Shown one piece after another: positions 24,925-32,247 of a DNA stretch of 57,683 bases. How positions within the stretch are numbered: position 1 is the first letter of the stretch; every line of letters begins with the position of its first letter. The stretch is from Candidatus Aenigmatarchaeota archaeon. GTDB taxonomy: Archaea > Aenigmatarchaeota > Aenigmatarchaeia > QMZP01. The stretch is from the NCBI GenBank assembly GCA_015520105.1, contig WAQT01000059.1:1-57683 (forward strand), in the 5' to 3' direction. The notes below the pieces were generated by a model. It did no database searches and was not told the DNA's origin. It saw only the letters and a program-made list of their open reading frames with translations. Made by a program: the position numbers and the translations under genes.

Positions 24925-25141
24925 CGCACCCCCTCTCGCAGGTCTTTACTATATCAACCCTGTTCCTGTTATGCACAGCCACATCCGGAACTTCATATCC
25001 CGGAACTCCGAAGAACCTGTACACCCCATCCTCTTCCGACGGCTCTATGCCCAGCCGCGCGGCTATTCCCTGAGCGAGAATCTCGTCTCTCGTGATTATG
25101 TCATACTTCTTGAACGGGTTTATGTCATGCTCTCCTGTCAT
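24917..25141 (-). CDS. Unrecognised 74-residue protein inserted between L22 and S3
   Basis: A 74-residue protein (starts MTGEHDINPFKKYDIITRD; contains EEDGVYRFFGVPGYEVPDVAV; ends ERGCGG) in the ribosomal operon, in a place where L22 normally joins S3 directly. It starts 12 bp after L22 and overlaps S3 by eight bases, so it is read as part of the operon. It has two Cys close to the C terminus. No family is recognised. It may be lineage-specific and linked to translation. Confidence 0.7.
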   Translation of the reverse strand: MTGEHDINPFKKYDIITRDEILAQGIAARLGIEPSEEDGVYRFFGVPGYEVPDVAVHNRNRVDIVKTCERGCGG

Positions 25142-25153
25142 TCTCTCACCTCG

Positions 25154-25537
25154 TCATCTCTGCTCCAGCACCACCTGAAGGTTCGTGACCTTCTTTTTCT
25201 CCCTCCTTCTCTTCATTCCTCTTGGCCTGTAATACGTGAATCCCTTATGAGCGGAAACATGAACAACCATTCTCGCAGGGTCGAGGCCCTTGAACTCGGC
25301 ATTGCTCTCCGCGCTTGCAAGCAGCCTCAGGATTTCCCCGGCAACACCGGTGTAGTGCTTTCCGGATATGCTGGTCTTCTGCTCTATGAGTTCTTCAAGG
25401 AATCTCTTTGCTTTCTGCAGGCTCATGCCGGTGACATGCCGGCATACAAGAGCGGAGGACTTTGTGGAGACAGCGAGTCCCCTGCCATACGCTCTGACGA
25501 CATTCCTGTTCTCCGGATTGTAAGCGTATGATGGCAT
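25154..25537 (-). CDS. rpl22: 50S ribosomal protein L22
   Basis: A 127-residue protein with the L22 features VCRHVTGMSLQKAKRFLEE, LRLLASAESNAEFKGLDP and the tunnel-lining basic hairpin (HKGFTYYRPRGMKRRREKKK). It lies 12 bp after S19 in the operon. Confidence 0.96.
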   Translation of the reverse strand: MPSYAYNPENRNVVRAYGRGLAVSTKSSALVCRHVTGMSLQKAKRFLEELIEQKTSISGKHYTGVAGEILRLLASAESNAEFKGLDPARMVVHVSAHKGFTYYRPRGMKRRREKKKVTNLQVVLEQR

Positions 25538-25549
25538 GTTATCACAACC

Positions 25550-25933
25550 TTACTTGAGCGGAACATATTTGGATGACTTGGTCGCTCCGAATCCCGGTGC
25601 AGAGTGTCTGACCTGCTTTCTCGTGAGCGCATAGTCCCCGAGCCTGTCGCCGAGCATCTCAGGCTTTATCTGCACAGGCACGTATTCCTTTCCGTTGTAC
25701 ACGCCTATCTTCACCCCTATCATCTCCGGGATTATGACCATGTCCCTCGCATGGGTCTTATGAAAAGCGTTGGGATTCTTTCTTATGTCGAGGAGAAGCT
25801 TTTTCTGCAACTCTGTCAGGCCTCTCTTCAGGGCTCTCCTGCTTCTCGAGGGGATGAGCTGGGAAAATTCCTCCATGCTCATCTTCCTGAGCTCTTCCAG
25901 CGGTTTTCCCTTGTAGGTGAATTCTCTTGCCAT
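25550..25933 (-). CDS. rps19: 30S ribosomal protein S19
   Basis: A 127-residue protein with TYKGKPLEELRKMSMEEFSQL at the N terminus and VIIPEMIGVKIGVYNGKEYVPVQI with KPEMLGDRLGDYALTRKQVRH near the end, typical of archaeal S19. Its ATG is about five bases after the 3' edge of the repeat array that fills the gap to L2, so the repeat forms its immediate 5' leader. Confidence 0.96.
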   Translation of the reverse strand: MAREFTYKGKPLEELRKMSMEEFSQLIPSRSRRALKRGLTELQKKLLLDIRKNPNAFHKTHARDMVIIPEMIGVKIGVYNGKEYVPVQIKPEMLGDRLGDYALTRKQVRHSAPGFGATKSSKYVPLK

Positions 25934-26048
25934 TCTCTTCGCCTTGTGACTTTAACTACGACTTTATGACTATCACTCAGTCCAACATATTGCTGCTGCC
26001 TGTTCGATCGATGTTAGCAGCCCAGCTCTCCTGTGCGACAGTTACGGA

Positions 26049-26078
26049 GACTGCACAGGCAATCGGTTCGGTGCAGTC
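26049..26078 (-). other. Covarying hairpin 1c of the operon repeat
   Basis: Stem GACTGCAC/GTGCAGTC with a 14-base loop ending ATCGGTTCG on the plus strand. Compared with the hairpins at 26126 and 27043, stem positions 4-6 differ on both arms so that pairing is kept, while the loop end and the flanking GGAGAC/TCCA bases are conserved. Confidence 0.75.
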
Positions 26079-26125
26079 CAGCTCACCAACGCCTTGTGAC
26101 TTTCACTCCATGTGACAGTGACGGA

Positions 26126-26155
26126 GACACGACGTGAAAACGGTTCGGTCGTGTC
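26126..26155 (-). other. Covarying hairpin 1b of the operon repeat
   Basis: Stem GACACGAC/GTCGTGTC, 14-base loop ending ACGGTTCG, with the conserved upstream GTGACAGTGACGGA box on the plus strand. The stem differs from its two relatives by compensating changes on both arms. Confidence 0.75.
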
Positions 26156-26178
26156 CAACTGACTTCGCCTTCCGACTT

Positions 26179-26255
26179 GCAATGCACATTTTCTTTGCGC
26201 ATGCGAGCGTGAGCGCATGGTTTCAGTGAGTTATGCGTTCCGTGCTATATAAGCT
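26179..26255. other. Spacer between repeat array and the L2 stop
   Basis: A 77-bp stretch with GCGCATGCGAGCGTGAGCGCATG, which holds short inverted and direct repeats, and GTGCTATATAAGC. The TATATAAG on the plus strand has no gene in a suitable position. No coding capacity is seen. Confidence 0.35.
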
Positions 26256-26927
26256 TTACTTCTTCCTCCTTCCGGAACGCCTCGGTGATATCGAGCCGAC
26301 CTTTCTTCCGGGCGGCGCGTTCCTGGAGACGCTCTTGTGTTTTCCAAGACCGCTGTACCCAGCTCCGAACGGGTGGTCGACAGCGTTCATCGCGACTCCG
26401 GACGTTCTTGGATAGAGCTTTCCTCTCCTGTGCATAGCTATCCATTTCTTTCCTGCCTTGAGCATCGGTTTCTCCTTCCTTCCCTCCCCCGCAGGCACGC
26501 CAACCGTAACCCTGCAATCTGGATGAAGCTTCTTGGTTTTCTTTGACGGAAGCTGGATTATGCACTCCTTCTCGCTTCTTGCGACAACTATCGCGGCGGA
26601 GCCCGAGGTTCTGCACAGTTTCGGACCGGAATTCGGATATGTTTCTATCGAAAAGACTTTTGTTCCTTCGGGGACCTGCGAAACAGGCATTACGTAACTC
26701 TTAAGGTTCTCTCCCACCTTCATGCCCTCCGGGGCTATTATATATCCTTTGTTCCCATCAGCGTACTCCACCACAGCAAGGGGAGCGTTCATGAGAGGAT
26801 AGCTTATTATATCAACGACCTTCCCGCCGACCGGCCTGTAGGCTACCAACGGCTTGAACTTCCTCTCCGGCACCCTGTACGTGAGGGTGCCTCTTCCCCT
26901 TCTCTGCTGTATTATTCTTTTTCCCAT
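26256..26927 (-). CDS. rpl2: 50S ribosomal protein L2
   Basis: A 223-residue protein from ATG 26927 (MGKRIIQQRRGRGTLTYR), with the L2 core and the C-terminal AMNAVDHPFGAGY motif that lies at the peptidyl-transferase centre. The frame is open to 26963, but that extension runs into the repeat array. ATG 26927 gives the standard archaeal N terminus and has AAAGG just upstream. The start lies two bases after the repeat edge. Confidence 0.96.
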   Translation of the reverse strand: MGKRIIQQRRGRGTLTYRVPERKFKPLVAYRPVGGKVVDIISYPLMNAPLAVVEYADGNKGYIIAPEGMKVGENLKSYVMPVSQVPEGTKVFSIETYPNSGPKLCRTSGSAAIVVARSEKECIIQLPSKKTKKLHPDCRVTVGVPAGEGRKEKPMLKAGKKWIAMHRRGKLYPRTSGVAMNAVDHPFGAGYSGLGKHKSVSRNAPPGRKVGSISPRRSGRRKK

Positions 26928-26928
26928 C

Positions 26929-27029
26929 CTTTCGCCTTGTGACTTGAACCTACGACCTTGCAACTACCACACTACGCAACATGCTGCGACTGCCTGTTCA
27001 TCCTGTGTTAGCAGTCCAGCTTTCCTGTG
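26929..27029 (-). repeat. 101-bp direct repeat, copy next to L2
   Basis: Identical over 101 bp to 27080-27180, with a period of 151 bp. It holds the CGCCTTGTGACTT box at 26933 and a long hairpin (GCTG 26983-26986 + GACTGC 26988-26993 pairing with GCAGTC 27011-27016 + CAGC 27017-27020, one bulged C). Its minus-strand 3' end (CACAAGGCGAAAGG) forms the leader and ribosome-binding region of L2. Two identical non-coding copies in a ribosomal operon imply recent duplication or gene conversion. Confidence 0.9.
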
Positions 27030-27042
27030 TGACAGTGACGGA

Positions 27043-27072
27043 GACGTGACGTGCAATCGGTTCGGTCACGTC
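27043..27072 (-). other. Covarying hairpin 1a of the operon repeat
   Basis: Stem GACGTGAC/GTCACGTC with a 14-base loop ending ATCGGTTCG, inside the 50-bp spacer between the two 101-bp copies. It is the third member of the set with the stems at 26049 and 26126. The loop is kept while the stem arms change together. Confidence 0.75.
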
Positions 27073-27079
27073 CAGTTTT

Positions 27080-27180
27080 CTTTCGCCTTGTGACTTGAAC
27101 CTACGACCTTGCAACTACCACACTACGCAACATGCTGCGACTGCCTGTTCATCCTGTGTTAGCAGTCCAGCTTTCCTGTG
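27080..27180 (-). repeat. 101-bp direct repeat, copy next to the 27.2-kb ORF
   Basis: The second identical copy of 26929-27029. It ends four bases before the stop of the small ORF that follows L23, so repeat and genes are tightly fitted together. Both copies hold the TTGC/GCAA pair and a stretch reading GGTCGTAGGTTCAAGTC on the minus strand, which looks like a tRNA T-arm but does not fold as one. Confidence 0.9.
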
Positions 27181-27184
27181 CGAG

Positions 27185-27373
27185 TTATCTTATCTCTTCC
27201 ACTATTCTGACCTTTGCCATGTATTCGTCCAGAGCGGTTATCTGGAACCAGTACAGCGTTCCATCGTCCGCCCTGACGAGATAGTGCTCCCCAACCACGG
27301 GATTGTGGAATTTCTCCTTTCTTATGTAGAGGTTTCCCACTGGTTGTATCGGATAGGGATTATGAGCGTCCAT
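27185..27373 (-). CDS. Unrecognised 62-residue protein between L23 and L2
   Basis: From ATG 27373 (MDAHNPYPIQPVGNLYIRKE) the ORF has 62 codons. GAGG lies five bases before the ATG and eight bases separate it from the L23 stop. The predicted protein has beta-like segments (HYLVRADDGTLYWFQITAL, KVRIVEEIR). L23 and L2 are usually adjacent, so this is an insertion into the operon. No family is recognised. An in-frame ATG at 27394 would overlap L23 and lacks a matching SD. Confidence 0.65.
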   Translation of the reverse strand: MDAHNPYPIQPVGNLYIRKEKFHNPVVGEHYLVRADDGTLYWFQITALDEYMAKVRIVEEIR

Positions 27374-27380
27374 ATCAGCC

Positions 27381-27662
27381 TCACAGCATTCCAAGCCTTG
27401 AAGCGATGTCAGCTGCAGAGTAGTCGGGATGCAGCCTGACGTACGCCTTCTTCTCGCCCTTTCTCGTTATCTCAAGATTCACCTTGCTGACCCTGACATC
27501 GAATATTCCTTCAACCTCTCTCTTCACATCCTTCTTTGTAGCATTTCTTCTGACTATGAACACCAGCTTGTTCTCCATTTCTACAAGGTTCATGGATTTC
27601 TCTGCAAGATGGGGATGCATCAGGAATTTCCACTGCGCCGACTGGGTATTCTTCTCTGCCAT
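27381..27662 (-). CDS. rpl23: 50S ribosomal protein L23
   Basis: A 93-residue protein with the L23 pattern (HPHLAEKSMNLVEMENKLVF, ATKKDVKREVEGIFDVRVSKV, KKAYVRLHPDYSAADIASRLG). It starts one base after the L4 stop, giving tight coupling in the L4-L23 pair. Confidence 0.96.
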   Translation of the reverse strand: MAEKNTQSAQWKFLMHPHLAEKSMNLVEMENKLVFIVRRNATKKDVKREVEGIFDVRVSKVNLEITRKGEKKAYVRLHPDYSAADIASRLGML

Positions 27663-27663
27663 A

Positions 27664-28497
27664 TCACTCGCCTGCCTTCTTCTTTGCAGGAGCGTTCGCT
27701 TCCTTTTCTGAAAGTCTGGCCAGCTGACTCACCGCGGACTCTGTAATTATGCAAAGCCTGCCCGCCATGCTTCCCGGGGCCAGAGCTTCCACAGAGAGCG
27801 TTCCTGCCTCTGCCACGTCCACGCCCGGTATGTTTCTCGCTGCTCTTGATATTCCTTTGTCCTCTGCAACTATTATGAGAGGACCCTTCTTCTTCCTGTA
27901 TCTCCTTCCCCTTGAGGTTCCCTTTCCCGGCCTCACCTTCTTCTCCTTGGCCCTGCTTATCTCCTCGGAAAGGCCGACCTTCTCGAGAAATTCCATAACA
28001 TCCTTTGTCTTCCTGAGTTCCTGAAGCCTGTCCTCAACTATTAATGGAACATGCTTGAGCGAGTCTATCCTGTGGCCCCTTGACGCCACAATCTCCTTTA
28101 CAGCGGATGCGGAGACAGCGGAGAGAATGGCCGCTATCCTTTCCTTCTTGTTGAGCTTCCTCTCCCATGATTTCTCAGGCTTCGGCGGATGGGCCTTTCT
28201 TCCTTTCACCGCCTGCGGGACCACCCTCGCTGTCATGTGAAGATAACCTGAACCGTGAATCCTTTTCATTCTTGCCATCTCGCGGTTCATCATGCTGTGC
28301 CTTATTCCTCTCCTTCCGTGATAATGAGCGGAGGAGCGCATTCCGGCAAGCGCATCTGTCCCGTACGGTTGCCTTCTTGCTGCCTGTTCTGCAACAACCG
28401 CCCTCCACACGAGGTCTTCCCTCACGGGATGAGAAAAAACAGCTGAGCTAATGCTTCCTTTGACTTCTCCTTTCAGGCTATAGACCGGTATTTTCAT
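27664..28497 (-). CDS. rpl4: 50S ribosomal protein L4
   Basis: A 277-residue protein with the archaeal L1e/L4 features: PVYSLKGEVKGSI, VVAEQAARRQPYGTDA and the RHSMMNREMARMKRIHG loop, with a C terminus rich in Lys/Ala. L4 is the first gene of this operon. L3, which normally precedes it, is absent here. A GGAGG lies upstream of the ATG, in a leader of ~55 bases behind a strong TATA. Confidence 0.96.
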   Translation of the reverse strand: MKIPVYSLKGEVKGSISSAVFSHPVREDLVWRAVVAEQAARRQPYGTDALAGMRSSAHYHGRRGIRHSMMNREMARMKRIHGSGYLHMTARVVPQAVKGRKAHPPKPEKSWERKLNKKERIAAILSAVSASAVKEIVASRGHRIDSLKHVPLIVEDRLQELRKTKDVMEFLEKVGLSEEISRAKEKKVRPGKGTSRGRRYRKKKGPLIIVAEDKGISRAARNIPGVDVAEAGTLSVEALAPGSMAGRLCIITESAVSQLARLSEKEANAPAKKKAGE

Positions 28498-28586
28498 ATC
28501 AGCCCTCCAATGATTGCGATTCCGAATCGACGCCCTTAACTCGGCGTTAGGTATGGAATAGATATGTTAACTATATATATTTAAAG
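28498..28586 (-). promoter_or_regulatory. Promoter and structured leader of the L4 operon
   Basis: On the minus strand CTTTAAATATATATAG (28571-28586) is a strong TATA. The implied leader of ~55 bases holds two small hairpins, ACGCC..GGCGT and CGATT..AATCG, followed by GGAGGG before the L4 ATG. L4 represses its own operon through the leader in bacteria; a similar control here is only a guess. Confidence 0.55.
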
Positions 28587-28613
28587 GTATTTCACTCTTC
28601 GCTCATGGCATGT

Positions 28614-29594
28614 TCACTTAAGCCATAGCACATCGACATCATCTGTCCTCTCGTTCGGGTATATATCAGGTTTCACTGTTCTATTGCCTGAGGAGTATGA
28701 GAGAATTCCTGTCCATGCAATCATCGCGCCGTTGTCTCCTGAGAACTCCTTCGGAACGGAATGGAATCTCGCTCCCCTCTCCCTGCACATCGTTTCAAGC
28801 ATTTCCCTGAGCCGGGAATTGGCAGCCACGCCTCCCGTGACTATGACCTCGTCCTTTCCTGTATGCGAAAGGGCTCTCTCTGTCACCTCGGTCAGCATCG
28901 CAAAAAGCGTCTCCTGGAGGGAGAAGCACACATCCTCAAGTTTCTCTCCTGATTTGAGTTTTCTGAGCGCCTCTGTAACTATGCCTGAGAAGGAGAGGTC
29001 CATTCCCTTCACCGTGTAGGGAAGTTCTATGTATTTTCTCGACTCCCGAGCGAGCCTCTCTATCTCCGGGCCAGCCGGAAAGCCAATGCCAGCGCTTCTC
29101 CCGAACTTGTCGAGGGCGTTGCCTATGCCTATGTCCATTGTCTCGCCGAACGTCCTGTAGCGGCCTTCCGAGAAGGACAGGACCTGCGTGTTTCCTCCGG
29201 AGACGTAGAGCACAACCGGGTCCCTTGCTTTTGTGAAGAGTTTTGCTATCTCTATATGCGCTATGCAGTGGTTCACTCCAACAACAGGTATTCCATTCTC
29301 TTTCGAGAACCGGAGAGCGGCGTCCAGGCCTTTTCTCAGGCAGGGAGGAAGTCCCGGACCATGCGAATATGCGACGAGGGATATGTCTTTGGAAGACAGG
29401 CCAGCCTTCAGGAGGCCGGACTCCACGATTTGGGAGGAGACCCTTTCATGATGCGCGGCAGCGTCTGCAGGCTTTATTCCCCAGCCCTTCGGCGGGACAT
29501 ACGTATCCGAAACATTGGAAAGAACCTTTCCGTCAGAGGACACGATGCCTGCGCCGAACGTGTGCGCAGTGCTCTCTATTCCAAGGCATATCAT
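28614..29594 (-). CDS. kae1: Kae1 / TsaD, tRNA t6A-modification ATPase
   Basis: A 326-residue protein from ATG 29594 (MICLGIESTAHTFG). It has the family's HHERVSSQIVE segment, VAYSHGPGLPPCLRKG, the metal-binding HCIAHIEIA, YVSGGNTQVL and VTGGVAANSRLREML. Kae1 is the catalytic subunit of the KEOPS complex that puts threonylcarbamoyl on A37 of tRNAs. The open frame runs on to 30098, but that part is antisense to the antiporter gene. Bud32 kinase is not fused at the C terminus, unlike in some archaea. Confidence 0.95.
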   Translation of the reverse strand: MICLGIESTAHTFGAGIVSSDGKVLSNVSDTYVPPKGWGIKPADAAAHHERVSSQIVESGLLKAGLSSKDISLVAYSHGPGLPPCLRKGLDAALRFSKENGIPVVGVNHCIAHIEIAKLFTKARDPVVLYVSGGNTQVLSFSEGRYRTFGETMDIGIGNALDKFGRSAGIGFPAGPEIERLARESRKYIELPYTVKGMDLSFSGIVTEALRKLKSGEKLEDVCFSLQETLFAMLTEVTERALSHTGKDEVIVTGGVAANSRLREMLETMCRERGARFHSVPKEFSGDNGAMIAWTGILSYSSGNRTVKPDIYPNERTDDVDVLWLK

Positions 29595-29669
29595 GCAATC
29601 ACTTCCTTCCTTTTGACAAGTTTCCAATTTATTTAACCCGGCGCGCGCATAAATATATAAACAGATAGA

Positions 29670-31358
29670 ATGACGAACGCTCTTCTTGTTGACATAGGGA
29701 TTATAATAGTATTTGCCACTCTCCTTGCTTATGCTGCAAGGTATCTCAGGCAACCGCTTCTCGTGGCCTACATCGCAACAGGCATTATTCTGGGAAACAT
29801 CACCGGATTCATTGGAAACCTCTCTGAGATAAGCATGCTCGCTGATTTCGGAATAGCGCTTCTTTTGTTCACGATAGGGCTCGAGATAGACGTGCAGAAG
29901 CTCAAGAGCGTTGGGAGGGCATCGTTTATAGGCGGTGTCGTGCAGATAGCAGCCACCTTCTCGCTTGGTTATATAATCTCCCTGGTTCTTGGCCTTGACG
30001 GAGTGACAGGACTCTATATAGGCGCTCTGGTTGCATTCAGCAGCACCATGATAGTGGCAAAGCTCCTCGTGGACAGGAACGAGATAAACACCCTTCACGG
30101 AAGGATAATGATAGGAGTCCTCCTCCTGCAGGACCTTCTTGTGATAATGATGATTCCCGTGCTGAAGAGCATAGACGGCGCCTTTGCTTTCGACGTCTTC
30201 ACGGACTCCATGATAAACGGACTCGGTCTCTTTGCCATCGCAATTGTGCTGAACAGGTTTGTGTTCAGGCCTGTGCTTGACAGGGTGTCCCGTTCCAGCG
30301 AGCTTCTCTTCCTCACCACAGTGTCAGTCGCCTTCGCGTTCATCTCCGTGTCAGCCATATTGAACTTCCCGATAGCGATAGGGGCGTTCTTTGGAGGAAT
30401 AGCGCTTGCGCGGAGCCCCTATAACATAGAGATATACAACAAGATGAGGAGCCTCAGGGACTTCTTCCTCGTGATATTCTTCTCCACGCTCGGGCTTCAG
30501 CTCGATTTCTCCGCTCTTGGAGGAATGTTAAACGAGTTTGTTGTCATTCTTCTCCTTGTGGTTATTGTGAAACCGGTCATCCTCTCGCTTATATACCTGA
30601 TCATGGGTTATGGGGGGAGAACGTCCTCTATAATAGGGCTCGGGATGGGTCAGGCGAGTGAGTTTTCATTCATACTCGCTTCGCTCGGTCTGGCTTTCGG
30701 CCACATCTCGAACGGCGTGTTCTCCCTTATCATAAGCGTGATGATAGTCTCAGCGATACTAACTCCCTACTTCATGAAGTTCAGGAAGCGGATATATGCT
30801 TTTTTTGCCGGGAGGCGTCTTCCGGGAAAGAGATTTTTTGGAAGCCCGAGATACGTGGAAAGGATACAGAGGAAACCCGGCGACGGCTTGAGCAACCATG
30901 TGGTGGTGTTCGGATGCGATGTGATGGGACGGAGGCTTGTGAACTATCTGAAAGGGCTGGGCGTAAAGTTCATAGTGGTGGAGCACAATCCTGAGGTGAT
31001 AAAGGAGCTTGCCGGAGAGGATGTATACGCTCTTTATGGAGATGCGGACAATGAGGAGATTCTGAGGGAGGCAGGAGTGTACAGGGCAAAGATAGCTATA
31101 GTGACTATACCTGATACAGATGTTTCAGGTTTCATCACAGCAAAGGCCAAGAGGCACAATCCCGGAATAAAGGTTTACGCCAGAGCGCATTCAGAGGAGG
31201 ATGCAAGGCTTCTCTACTCCACTGGCGCAGACTTTGTGGTTGTTCCGGACTTCGTGAGCGGCGGAACGATAATAAGGAAGCTCGAAAGCGTGTTCGGGAA
31301 CAGGAGGGCAAGGAACCATTTCAGGCATCTTGATATAAGAAAAAAGAATCATGGATGA
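29670..31358 (+). CDS. CPA2-family cation/H+ antiporter with RCK domain
   Basis: A 562-residue protein. About twelve or thirteen membrane helices span residues ~5-370 and carry the CPA2 patterns ATGIILGNITGFIG, LLFTIGLEID and AFSSTMIVAKLL. A cytoplasmic RCK/TrkA-N domain follows (NHVVVFGCDVMGRRLVNYL at ~408, ending with acidic VEHNPE and GDADNEEIL). KefB-like members exchange K+ or Na+ for H+ and are gated by nucleotides bound to RCK. It pairs functionally with the TrkH K+ channel at 53.6 kb. Confidence 0.93.
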   Translation: MTNALLVDIGIIIVFATLLAYAARYLRQPLLVAYIATGIILGNITGFIGNLSEISMLADFGIALLLFTIGLEIDVQKLKSVGRASFIGGVVQIAATFSLGYIISLVLGLDGVTGLYIGALVAFSSTMIVAKLLVDRNEINTLHGRIMIGVLLLQDLLVIMMIPVLKSIDGAFAFDVFTDSMINGLGLFAIAIVLNRFVFRPVLDRVSRSSELLFLTTVSVAFAFISVSAILNFPIAIGAFFGGIALARSPYNIEIYNKMRSLRDFFLVIFFSTLGLQLDFSALGGMLNEFVVILLLVVIVKPVILSLIYLIMGYGGRTSSIIGLGMGQASEFSFILASLGLAFGHISNGVFSLIISVMIVSAILTPYFMKFRKRIYAFFAGRRLPGKRFFGSPRYVERIQRKPGDGLSNHVVVFGCDVMGRRLVNYLKGLGVKFIVVEHNPEVIKELAGEDVYALYGDADNEEILREAGVYRAKIAIVTIPDTDVSGFITAKAKRHNPGIKVYARAHSEEDARLLYSTGADFVVVPDFVSGGTIIRKLESVFGNRRARNHFRHLDIRKKNHG

Positions 31359-32003
31359 TTATATTTTCTTTATTTTTCCCGGAACCGGCTCATAGCATAT
31401 ACCTTCCTCAAGAAGCTCTGTAACAGCGGCGTCAATGGAGTTTTCATCAGCGCTGATGCTGTTCATTATGGCCGAGAATTCAACTCCGTCAGGATTTGAT
31501 TCTATTATTTTCAGAATCTCCCTTTTCAGCTCGCCTCTGTCTGCAGAGCTCTTCATGACATCACCGTCTGGTTTTTCAACATCCTGCGGGACGCTGCCAA
31601 AGGCCCTAAGATATTTCGCTATCTCCAGCCTTCTCAGAATCTCGAAGTTGGGGTCGCGAATTATAGCAGCTGTCTCAGGCATTATGTATATCTCTCCGTT
31701 ATATTCCCTGAGCTTTCCTGTGACATCCACTATATCTCCTGCATTCACGTTTTCCAGAGGGAAGAGCGACTTGAATGTTTTTGCCCTTATTGTTCCTGTG
31801 AAATCATCAAGAGTGATGCTCGCAAATCCTGAATCTTCAGCAACAAATTTTCCGACAACTGTTCCAAGAACCCTTACGCGGGAGAGCTTGTCCCCATATG
31901 CTGTAGCAACAAAACTCGGCTCGAAACCCTCTCTTTTTATCCATTCTCCCTGGAGAATATCCTTTATCCTTACCTTTTTTGCGGTCATCCTTTCCATTGG
32001 CAT
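31359..32003 (-). CDS. OB-fold ssDNA-binding protein, RPA32-like, with C-terminal winged helix
   Basis: About 214 residues from ATG 32003 (MPMERMTAKKVRIKDIL). The core is an OB fold (RVRVLGTVVGKFVAEDSGFASITLDDFTG, VDVTGKLREYNGEIYIMPE) and the C-terminal ~70 residues form a helical winged-helix-like domain (ILKIIESNPDGVEFSAIM). This is the RPA2 layout, which joins RPA in archaeal replication forks. The frame extends to 32021, but a TATAAAT at about 32023-32032 places the start near 32003. Confidence 0.85.
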   Translation of the reverse strand: MPMERMTAKKVRIKDILQGEWIKREGFEPSFVATAYGDKLSRVRVLGTVVGKFVAEDSGFASITLDDFTGTIRAKTFKSLFPLENVNAGDIVDVTGKLREYNGEIYIMPETAAIIRDPNFEILRRLEIAKYLRAFGSVPQDVEKPDGDVMKSSADRGELKREILKIIESNPDGVEFSAIMNSISADENSIDAAVTELLEEGICYEPVPGKIKKI

Positions 32004-32021
32004 AGAGAATATTTGCATCAA

Positions 32022-32247
32022 TCATTTATAAGCGCTGGTGCGCATCCAGAGACAGCGGAAATCCGCATTTTATGTTTCAAACGATGACATTATTCCCGAA
32101 GGCGGAACAGGAAGTGTAGTGGATGTTTCTGTGGCAGGCAATCGCGCATTAAATCACTATATTGGAATATAGAAATGTTTAAAAGAAGACTGTTACAAGA
32201 ATGCTACAAAGTCTTTTCTACCGGACGTGCGGAAGGTGCTATAACTA
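32022..32247. other. 226-bp gap upstream of a small zinc ORF
   Basis: The gap holds the RPA32-like promoter (TATAAAT at about 32023-32032, minus strand). AATCCGCATT, AATAGAAATGTTTAAAAG and other A/T-rich pieces follow, and TTTAAAAG near 32178-32185 could promote the downstream ORF at 32248. No tRNA or clear hairpin RNA is seen. Confidence 0.4.

Larger units (their letters stand above)
25938..26178 (-). repeat. Structured repeat array between L2 and S19
   Basis: This 241-bp block fills most of the L2-S19 gap. On the plus strand it holds CGCCTTGTGACTT-type boxes at 25940, 26090 and (degenerate) 26166. Between them are two hairpins with 8-bp perfect stems (26049-26056/26071-26078 and 26126-26133/26148-26155), each with a 14-base loop ending CGGTTCG, and one longer hairpin around 25986-26023. 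The same parts occur in the L23-L2 gap. The block contains no ORF of note. Its minus-strand 3' end (AAGGCGAAG) is just before the S19 ATG. Confidence 0.85.

Noticed and set aside
26929..27029. tRNA inside the repeat (minus strand reads GGTCGTAGGTTCAAGTC, like a variable loop plus T-arm)
   Set aside because: The T-stem does not pair (GTAGG against CACAA), no acceptor stem or 7-base anticodon arm fits, and the copy is 101 bp in a leader position.
25938..27180. CRISPR array
   Set aside because: The repeats are long, differ in size, contain hairpins with changing stems, and have no constant short repeat with unique spacers.
29595..30098. N-terminal 168-residue extension of Kae1
   Set aside because: It is antisense to the antiporter gene, has atypical composition, and ATG 29594 gives the universal Kae1 start.
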